NCBI RefSeq assembly: GCF_014879935.1
Contig: NZ_JACSRD010000146.1
Coordinates: 62,001 to 126,000 of the forward strand
Direction: 5' to 3'
DNA length: 64,000 nt
DNA from: Prosthecobacter sp.
Lineage (GTDB): Bacteria > Verrucomicrobiota > Verrucomicrobiia > Verrucomicrobiales > Verrucomicrobiaceae
Of the stretch, positions 1-9,700 are shown in pieces (the stretch's first letter is position 1; each line of letters opens with the position of its first letter). Under the pieces are notes generated by a model that was not told the origin of the DNA, did not search any database, and saw only the letters and a list, made by a program, of their open reading frames with translations. Position numbers and translations under genes: made by a program.

Positions 1-642
1 ATCCAGCCAGCGACGCGCCCAGCGTTCGCCGTATGGTTTGGAGGCGAGGAGGGTATCGACGAGCTTTTCGTAGGCTTGACCGGATTGACCGGATTGACTT
101 TGGACGAAGGCGTCGGCTTCGGCGGGTGTGGGGGGGAGGCCCGTGAGGTCGAGATAGAGGCGGCGGACGAGGGTGTAGGGGTCGGCTTCGGGGGAAGGTT
201 TGAGACCTTCTTTTTCGAGACGCTCACGAATGAAATGATCGATGCTGGCCTTCGGGTCCTTCGAAGGCTGTGGCGGTGAGTAGGCCCAATGCGCCTCATA
301 CTTGGCCCCTTCGGCAATCCATTGCTTCAGGATGCTCTTCTCCTTGTCGGAGAGCACCTTCTTCGTGTGCGGCGGCGGCATGATCTCGTCCTCGTCGGTG
401 GAGAGGATGCGTTTCACGACCTCGCTGGCGCCCGGTTTGCCGGGAATGATGGCGATCTCGCCGGATTTGCCCGCGCCGTGGGCGGAGGCCTGCAAATCAA
501 GGCGCAGCTTGCCTTTGCGGGCCTTGTCATCCATGCCGTGGCAGGTGAAGCACTGCTGCGCGAGCACCGGACGCACGTCCCGATTGAAATCGAGGGCAGT
601 GGCGGTGCTGGCGAGCAGAAAAAGAAGGAAGGGGGGCTTCAT
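1..642 (-). CDS. PSD1-type protein with N-terminal planctomycete cytochrome c domain and DUF1549 start; 3' part truncated by window edge
   Basis: Not in the ORF track because it has no stop inside the window. Minus-strand translation from 642: MKPPFLLFLLASTATALDFNRDVRPVLAQQCFTCHGMDDKARKGKLRLD...DEIMPPPHTKKVLSDKEKSILKQWIAEGAKYEAHWAYSPPQPS...DHFIRERLEKEGLKPSPEADPYTLVRRLYLDLTGLPPTPAEADAFV. Signal peptide, CxxCH and the DLTGLPPTP motif typical of PSCyt1/DUF1549. Confidence 0.88.
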   Translation of the reverse strand, partial: MKPPFLLFLLASTATALDFNRDVRPVLAQQCFTCHGMDDKARKGKLRLDLQASAHGAGKSGEIAIIPGKPGASEVVKRILSTDEDEIMPPPHTKKVLSDKEKSILKQWIAEGAKYEAHWAYSPPQPSKDPKASIDHFIRERLEKEGLKPSPEADPYTLVRRLYLDLTGLPPTPAEADAFVQSQSGQSGQAYEKLVDTLLASKPYGERWARRWLD

Positions 643-738
643 CGCGGAATAAACGAACGACGAAGGCAGATTTCGCCAGTTGAACCGGGGAGAGGCCAAC
701 ATGACAAGCCGGGGGCACGATCCGACAATCTCGGACGA

Positions 739-3700
739 TCACCGACGACGGCGACGCAGGAGGGCGATCAGGCCGAAAAGGACCAGCGTGGCCCGGCCCG
801 GTTCCGGCACCACGACGACAATGCCATGGCTGAAGAACAGGCTGGTGTCATAGAGCAGATCCGGCAGGCTCAGGTCCGGCAGCCCGAGGTCGCCCACGAG
901 GCCATCACCCCGTCCCATGCCGCCGGTGCTGAAGCCGTTGGGGTTCACGCTGGACCAGTCGAGCAGATTGAAGACATCACCAAAGACCGGCTGGTAATCA
1001 GCGCCATTGTCATTGGTGAAGCTGATGATGCCACCGCTGTTCATGGTGAAGGAGCCGGTCACGACGACGCGGTCGTGATTGCCGCCCGTCTGCGTGTCGT
1101 AGGCGTCGCCCTGGGTGGTGATCCAGGTGTCGAAATCGCCGGTCCCGAGGTGGAGGAGGAAATTGGCGGAGTCGTTGTAGTCAGCACCGTTGGTGGCACC
1201 CATCTGGAGGGTGAGTCGGGTGACTCCCGTCGCATCACCTGCCAGTTCGAGATTGCCGTTCACGGTGAAGGTGCCGATTGCATCGCCCGCAGTGGCGACG
1301 GAGGCAGGGTCGGAGGACATGCCGGGGCTGAGGAAGCCGGGGGAGCCACTCGTGCCGATGATGAATGTTCCAGAGCCCGTGGCCACGGTGCCGGCACCAC
1401 TGACGGGGCCGTTGAAGGTGAAGTCGCCAGCGTTGGAGGCGGAGAAATCGAGCGTGCCGGCCGCCGCGACCTCGATCCAGCTCGTGGAGGAGATGTCCGT
1501 GTCGCCAGCGAGGGCGAGTGTGCCTTCGGCGATGGTCGTCTTGCCGGTGTAAGTGGTGTTTGGATTGTCGAGTGTCACCGTTCCGGGGCCTTCCTTGCGA
1601 ATGTTGAGCGTGTCGCCGGGGTCTGCGGTGGTGATGGGGCCGGAGATGAGCACACCGCCGCCCGCGTCGTTGGAGGACGAGATCAGGGTCAGCTCGCGGA
1701 TGTTGTCCACGCCCGGAAGCGTGAGGTGCTGCAGGGTGATCGCTCCTGCGAACTCGGTGGTGCCGCTGGTGAAGGTGCCGCCGATGTAGGTGGCTCCGCT
1801 GCCGTTGGTGTCGTTGATGTCGATGTCGGTGCTGATGTAGAGATCCGGGACGGCGGCGATGAGGCCGACATCCGGGCCGGCATCATCGGCCAGCCAGTAA
1901 ACAGGATCCGTGCCGTCGCCATTGACGGTGGTGACGTCCGTCGTGGCCACAAAGAAACGGCCGCCAGCGTGCGTGGCACCGTGTGTGACGAGGATGCTGG
2001 TGCCGTAGAGCATTTCCGTGGTCTCATCGAAATCGGCCGCGCGCACGAGGTTCATGTGCGTGCCGGTGGGATCGAGGCTGACGATCTCGTAAACGCCATT
2101 GCGCTCGGGGTTGTTCCCCTCGGACATGACGAGGATGCGCCTGCCGATGTCGGCGGTGGTGATGACGACACCGTCCACGATGGTGGACACGTTCAAGAAG
2201 GCCCCGTTGCCGGCACCGCCAGCACCATTGCTCGCTTCATTGAAGCTGCCGCCCGCCGCCGCAGTGATCAGAGACCGTGTGGTGGCCAAATAGGCATCCG
2301 TGCCGAGCTCGCGGCGTGTGTCGCCCAGTTCCACGATGGTGGTGGAGAGGGCACCTGAATCAAAGAGGCTGAGCGTGCCATGACGCACGATCGTGCCGCC
2401 GTCGATGCCCGGACCCGCCGCCCAGGAGCCTCCGGAGCCATAGGTGTTGGCCACGTGCAGCTCCACGGTGCCCGCGCCGATCTTGATCAGCGGCAAACTG
2501 CCGAAACCGATGTCCATGATCATGTCACCAAAGCGGAAGACCGAGTCCCCTTCCGCCTGGAGGAACACATTCGTGGCGATGTCCTGATAGAGCGAAACCG
2601 TGCCGCCCGTGGCGAAGCCGTAGGTGCCCGAGGTGGCACGAGTGCCGATGACGGTGATGCCCTCGTCGTTGCCGTCGAAGTTGTTCATCACCACGGGATT
2701 GACCACGGCGTCGGCCGTGCCATCCAGCAGCAGTTCCACGCGGCCATCGACGGGGTTGATGGAGACGAAGGGAATGCCGCCGAGGTTGATCACATTGAAG
2801 GCATCACCAAACGCGGTGTTGCTGCCGCCGATCAGGGTGCCCTGGAGGACGCCGATGTTCGGCGTGACGAAGGTGTTGGCACCGGACAGACGTTGCGAGC
2901 CGGAGCCGATCTTGAAGACACCGCCGGCACCGGCGCCAGGATCGCCAAAGGCATCGGTCGTGGTGATGATGCCGGCGAAGTCGGCGTCGTCGGTGTCATC
3001 GCCGCCCAGATTGAAGATCGAGTTCTCGATGTTCACCGTGGCGCCACTGCCGCCGGAGAGCGATCCGATGGTCACATTGAAGCCGGTGCCCGCATTGTCC
3101 CAGAAAGGGCTCAGTTTCGCCCCGTCAGCGACGATGAAGCGGGAATAAGGGGAGAACGGGTTGTTCGAACCCGCGTAGAGGGTGCCTTGCTGGACAAGCG
3201 TCGTGCCGTGGTAGTTGCTGAACGTGTCGAAGGTCTCGCCACCGCCCGTGCTGGCACCGAAGACGGTCTCGCCAGCGCCGGTTTTGACGACGTTGAGCAG
3301 TCCCTGATTGTACAAGGTGCCGCCAAAGGTGAGTCCGTCCGCCATGCCGACGCCAATGTCCTGGAAGTTCACGCCGGACTGCGTGCCGGAGTCAAAAGTG
3401 ACTGTCACATCGGTGAACGCGGCGTTTTCGATCTTCGCCGTGGGCGCCAGGCCGGTGGCGCCGACGAACAGAAAGTTCTGCGTGAAGGTCTTGTTGATGC
3501 CCGCGAGCTGCAGGTGGCCCTGGGAGGCGAATTTCACCAGGTTGTCGTTCAGCGCATACACATTGCCGAGGCGGAGGATGGCGATGCGGTCCACATCGTC
3601 AGCGCCGTTGGTGTTGCTGTTGTTGGTGATGAGGAGATCGCCGGTCCAGGAGCGGTTGTCGCCATTGAGGCCGAAGATGGCGTTGATCACAAAGTCATCC

Positions 3701-6700
3701 ATCGCGCCGGTGATGCTGCCGTTGGCCGAGTTGGCATTGCCGCCCTGCGGGACGTTGGTGGAGATGTTGCCGGTGCCGGTGATGACGCCGTTGAAGTTGA
3801 TGAACACCGTCTCGGCATTGGTCGGAGCACCGACGGAGCGCGTGTCGTTGCGAATGTTCGAGGCGGTGGTGCTGTTGCTGTCACGCACGTCGTCCTGGTA
3901 GAAGAATTCGACGTTGTCATGGAGCGTGAGGTCGCCGTTGTAGTTCACCACGTCAGCGTGGGCCAGGTAGCGTGCGCCGATGCGCTTGAGCTGCGTGCCC
4001 GCGCCGGCGTCATGGCGCACGATGATGTCCTGCGTGATGTTCGAGACATCACGGTAGCCGCCTTCATCGCGGAAGAGCAACTGCACGGCGGTGTTGCCGG
4101 TGACGAACTCGCCTGCCAGCTCCGCTTCGAGATTGTGGCCGAGGATGATCGGCAGCGTGCCCACGCCGAGCGGATTGCCCGCGCTGAAGACGTCCACCGC
4201 GCCCTCGCTGATGATCAACTGGCCGGTCCATTCCGGATTGCTCTCGCGGATGCCCATGTAGCCGGCCCCGGCCTTCGTGATGCCGCCGTCGCCGGTGATG
4301 TAGCCGCCGGCGTCGTTGAAATAGACGGTGTCGCGGTTGTAGATGACCGTGGTGCCGGCCAGAGTCGCGGCCGTCTGGGTTCCATCGAGTGTTCCGGGGT
4401 TGCCGAGGCTGTCGAACTGCATGATGCCGCGGAAGTAGGTGTTGAAGTCATGCGGGTTCTCCGTGGTGTTCTCCGGTGCCAGGTCCAGGATGCTGCCGCC
4501 CTGGAAGGTGAACCACTCCTGGAAGACAAAGTTCTGGTTCGAGTTGTTCGCCACCGTGCCTGGATGCAACGCGAGCGTCGCGCCGCTGTGGACGGTGGTG
4601 CCGTCGAGAAAGGCGCTGTTGGAGCCGAACGGCGTCACGGTGGCAGCCGCCTGGGCCAGCGGCTCCCATTTCAGGGTGCCGGCGATCACGTCGGTGAGGC
4701 CGTTGTAGCTGTTGTTGACGCCGCGAAGGATCAAGGTGCCGTCGCCGGTCTTGTCGATGCGGCCCACGGCGGGATTCGCGGCATAACCGACGATCACATT
4801 GGCCTCGGAGACGATCACGCCGCCGTAAGTCAGCGTGGTTCCGGCGGCCACGTTGATCTCCCCGCCATTGCCGCCCAGCATGATGCCGCGATTCGCATCC
4901 AGCGACATGTCCGCCGTGGTCTGGAGCGTGCCGCCGTTGATGTGAATGCCGTCCGCCACGGGCGAACCGGAGGCCGTGCCGAGATTGGCATCTGCGGAGA
5001 TGCTCAAGGTGCCGCCGTTCAGGAAGGTGCGGCCGGTGTAGGTGTTGATACCCGAGAGAACGAGCTCGCCGGAACCGGTTTTGACCAGTGCATTGCCCGC
5101 GCTGCTGCCTGCATGGTCAGCGATGGCCGAGGCGATGGTCAGGGTGCTGCCACCATGCTGATGCACGATCAAATCCGCGTCCGCGCCGGCGCTGAGAGCA
5201 CCGCCCGTGATGGTTTTGGCCGATGCGGCGTTCAAAACGAGCGAGCTGACCATGATGCCGCCGCTGGTGATCTCCAATCCGCCCGCATCCACGGTGATGG
5301 TGCCTGCGGCATCCGCGTCAAAGTGGAGCGTGTTGACGACCGCGCCCGCACCGGTTGTTCCCGTAAAGCCGAGCAGCTCGCTGATGTCGTTGCCATTGGT
5401 CCATGTCGCGGCGGTGTCGTTGTTCTCGCGTGAGGCACCGGAGAAGGCGGTGAGATCGCCGGTCGTGGTCATGGCAAAGTCCAGCGCGTTCAGTGTGTAG
5501 GTGGCTGAGGCGGCGTTGTAGCTGTAGCTGTCGCCATAAGTCGCCCAGGCGATGGCGGTGCCATCCGCAGGAGCACCGGTGCCCAGCAGGCTCAGCACCG
5601 AGACGCCGCCGTTGCCGTTTTCGACGAAGTTCACCGTGCCGCCGGACATGCGGTTCAGGGCGATGGTGGCCGAGCCGATGTTCATCGTGGTGGTGCGGCC
5701 AGCCTTGGAGGTGACGATGACATCCGTGCCGCCGGGGGCGATGAGCGTCTGCGCGGCAGGAAAGGCGGCATTCGCCACGACCGCCGCGCCGGTGTAGTTC
5801 GCGGTTTCGTCCTGGATCGAGCTGGCGCCATCCATTTCGATGCCGCCGCCAGCCAGGGTGATCATCGCACCGGTGTCAAAGCGCCGGCCGGTGGCGTTTC
5901 CGTAGTTGGTGAGGCGCAGCAGGCCTCCGGACATGTTGAGCTGCTCGACATCGCCATTCTGGGCGGCTCCGTTCACGTCGTTCTGGCCGTTGAAGTTCAC
6001 GACGCCGCGTCCGATCTTGGTGAACGAGGTGTGGGAGTCCGAATCGGTGTCGTCCAGGCGGAAATTCAGCTCCATCGTGCCGCCGCCGGCCTGATAGACG
6101 GTGAGATCGCGCACAAACGCGTTCGCGGCATTCGATCCATTGAACACGACACGGTCCGTGCCGTCGCCAAAGGTCACCGTGCCGGAGCTGTTCGTGCCGG
6201 CCAGCATGTCATTGCCGAGCTGGTTGTAATCGTTCGTGCCATCACCGCCGATGTCGATGCGGCTGATGTTCAGCGCCTGTCCCGGCTTTGTCAGGATGAC
6301 TGCGGCGTTCCACAGGTTGCTGTTGCCGCCGATGCGGAGGCCGCTCTGGCCGTTCGCGGCGTTCATGTTCGCCGCCGCCTGCGGTGTCCAGAAGTTGCCC
6401 TCACCTTCGTAGCGCAGGATGCCGTTTTCGACGAAGATCAGGCCCGCGGCATCCCACTGCTGCCGTGCATTGACCACGGCCTGGTCGCTGCCGCGGATGA
6501 AGAAGCGCAGGAGCTGGTTCTCGTTGTCGCTGGTGACCGGCGTGGCGATGGCGCCGTTCGCGTTGTCATGCACCTGGCCGTTGATGTTGATCACGCCACC
6601 GGCCGAATTGATGCCGTTGGTGGCGATGAGACGCGCGTCGTTCAGCGAGGTGTCGGTGTTGATCGGATTGGCTAGCTCGTTGCCATAGATGTCGCCATTC

Positions 6701-9700
6701 AGGTTCAGAGTGGCGAGGGCGTTCGTGCCGATGTACGAGGTGAAGACCCAGTTTCCGGTGTTGTCCACGTTGTCGATGATGATGTCGCCGCCCCAGGTGT
6801 TGTTGGCGTTGTTGCTGTAGAGGATCGTGCGCGAGGCGTCGTTGATGCCGACAAAGAGGTCCGGCGGGGCGCCACCGGAGGCGGAATCGACCACGTTGGT
6901 GCCCAGTTCGAGGTAGAGCTGGCCGGAGCCTTCGATCCTGACGAGCGGTGAATCCCCCAGCGCATGCTGGTCGCGGATGTCGAGGATCCCCTCGGCGATC
7001 GTTGTGATGCCGGTGTAGGTGTTGCTGTTGTCGAGGTAGATCGTCTGCACGCCGGCCTTCGTCAGACCGCCGCTGCCGGCGATCGTGGAGCGGATCAGGG
7101 CGCTGTTGCCGCTCTCATTCACCAGCAGGGCCTCACGCGTGCCGAAATCCAGCACCCCGCCGGCGATGTACTGGTTGCTGCCCGGACTGGTGCCGGAGAT
7201 GTCACGGCCGAACAGGATCATGCCCGAGCCGTGTGTGTCGATGCCGATGCCATTCGTCGCGCCCGAGGAGTCGCCCAGATACAAGGTCACATCGGCATTC
7301 AGCACGAGCACGGAGCCCAGCTCGTTGGTGTTGTTGCTGTTCACCGTCGAGGTCGGCGTGTTGGTGCCGAAACGCAGGGAATTCATCGCCACGTTGACCG
7401 TGATGCGGTTGGGATTGTCGCCGAACCAGTTCACGTCGCCATCGGGATCGCCAGCACGGTCCACGTTGTAGTTGAGCATGAAATTCTGGTCCACGCCGTA
7501 GAGCACGGTGTAGTCGCCATCGACGAGGCCTTTGACCGGCAGCGCGGAGCTGAGCAGATGCTCGGTGTTGAAGTCCAGCGGCCGCAATTCGTTGGGAGAA
7601 CTGCTGTCGAAGGTCATGAACTGGTCGGCGATGTTGTTCACCCCGCCGAAGGCACCGAGGACGATGGAACGCGTGGTGGTGCCGTTTCCAGTGCCGCTGC
7701 CATATTGCACCGCGCTGGCCCCGCCGTCGGCGAAAAGGAGGCGTGCGGTGGTGCCGAGAGCACCGGCGATGTTGTCGATGACCTGGAACTGCGTGATGGC
7801 GCCGGCCTGACGGGTGTAACTGGCGAATGTCAGGGTCGTCAGCTGCGGTGTGCTGTCATCCAGGTCGAAATTCACCTTTCCGGAGCCGGTTTCCTGAAGC
7901 AGGGCTCCGAGAGTTTCGCTTACCGCAGTGCTGCTGTTGCCGATCAGGCGCAGGCGGGCGTTGGCGCGCAGTTGGAGGTCGGTGCTGTTGCCGAGGCGGC
8001 CAATGCCATCCGTGCTTTGATCCAGGACATCAGTCGAATTGTCGAGATACAGGCTGCCATCACGGCTCAGCACGAGCGCATTCGCGGCGGAGAGCGCTCC
8101 GTTGGCCCCGGTGAGCACGAGTCCGCCCTGTGAATTCACGGACTGCGTGCCAGGACCTGCACGTTGAACGTAAATGTCGCCGGAAATGGGATTGTTCGCG
8201 GTCAGGATCAATGCGCCGACGTTCACCTTGCTGAATCCGCCCGTGCCACCCAGCGTGCCGGAGATCACGTGCTCCTCAGGCTGGGTACGGTTGCTGGTGC
8301 TGACGTCGTTTACGTCGATCAGGTTCGTCTCGGCCGCTCCGGTGAAGTTGATGTCGCCGCTCCAGATTTCCTGACCGGTGCCGACGGTCACGAGAGTGCC
8401 GAGGTCGCTGACCAGCCAGCCGCCGTTGATGTTCAGCGTGGCCGTCTGGGTCGATTCGGTGTTCACGAGGAACAGGCGAGGAAACACGCGGAAGCCGGTG
8501 CCGCCGGTGGTGACCAAACCATCGCCGAGATTGATGGTGGAGGCGCTGATGATGTGCGAGTCCGGCGTGCCTGCGATGCCATCCACGCGGAACTCGCCGT
8601 TGAGGATGTCGATGGTGCTGACGTTGTTGATCCGTGTGGGATCGCCGTTGAAGCGCACGCTGCCAGTGCCCACGGTGCGGATCGTGCCCGGCCCGTTGAT
8701 CACCGCCATGTTGGAGTCGATCGTGACCGTGGAGGTGTTGGAGAACTGCAGCACTCCGCCGTTGAGGTTCACGGTGCCGGTGGAGTCCCCGATGACCGAG
8801 GCCGCGTCCACCGTCTGTCCATTGAGATCGACGGTGCCGCCGGTGACCGGATTCAGCGTGTAACCCGTGCCGATGGAGACGCCGGTGCCGACGCGGATGG
8901 TGCCGCTGCTGGCTGTCAGGGTGCCGGTGCCGTCCGCATCCTGCGCCAGGGTCAGGATGCCGCCGCCTGCCTGATTGAGGCTGGCAGTGTCGCCCATGCT
9001 CGCATTGAAGTCGTAGTCTCCGGTCTGCACGACGGTCAGCGTGTTGTCACCCAGCACACGGCTGGTCGCGCCATTGCCGATGAGCTGCAGAATGGTGTCG
9101 CTGTTGTCCACATCGAGCCAGGCTCCGGCTTCGAGCGTGATGGAGATGCTGTCGTCGATGGCGTTGGTGGCGCCGATGAGCAATTGAGCGCCGTCGATGA
9201 CATGCAGCATGCCACCGGCGCTGTCGGAGGTCACTTTTGCCAGCCGCAGATCGCCCAGGCCCGGATCGCCATCGACCACGTCGGCGTAACCGATGGTGAG
9301 CGTCAGTCCGTGAAGCTCCACGTCTTCCAGGATGTTGAAGTAATGGCCGGTGGAGGCCGCGAAGGTGCCGCCAGCGCCTCCGGGCTTCAATTCGATGAAA
9401 CCACGTGAGGTGGCGTCGAGATTGCGGTCATACGCGTCGTTGATGACCAGGCCGCCGTCGAGGGAGAGGATGGGCGTGCCTGCGACGCTCGGATTTGCCG
9501 CATTGGCGTTGGTTCCCCATTCGTAGATGCCTGTGCCGTCAAAGTAGGTGGTGAGGGTGGGTTCCGCCGCCGTGCCGAAATTGTCCGCGTAGATCTTCAC
9601 GACCGCGAGATTTTGTCCGCTGATCAGCCCGTTCGATGGCAGCACCTGCGAACCAGTCCAGCCCGTCGCGTTGGAGATCTGGATGATCGAGCGCTCTTCA

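Noticed and set aside
76-98. Micro tandem repeat TTGACCGGA x2.5
   Set aside because: Lies within the partial PSD1 coding frame (QSGQSGQ); too short to be meaningful.
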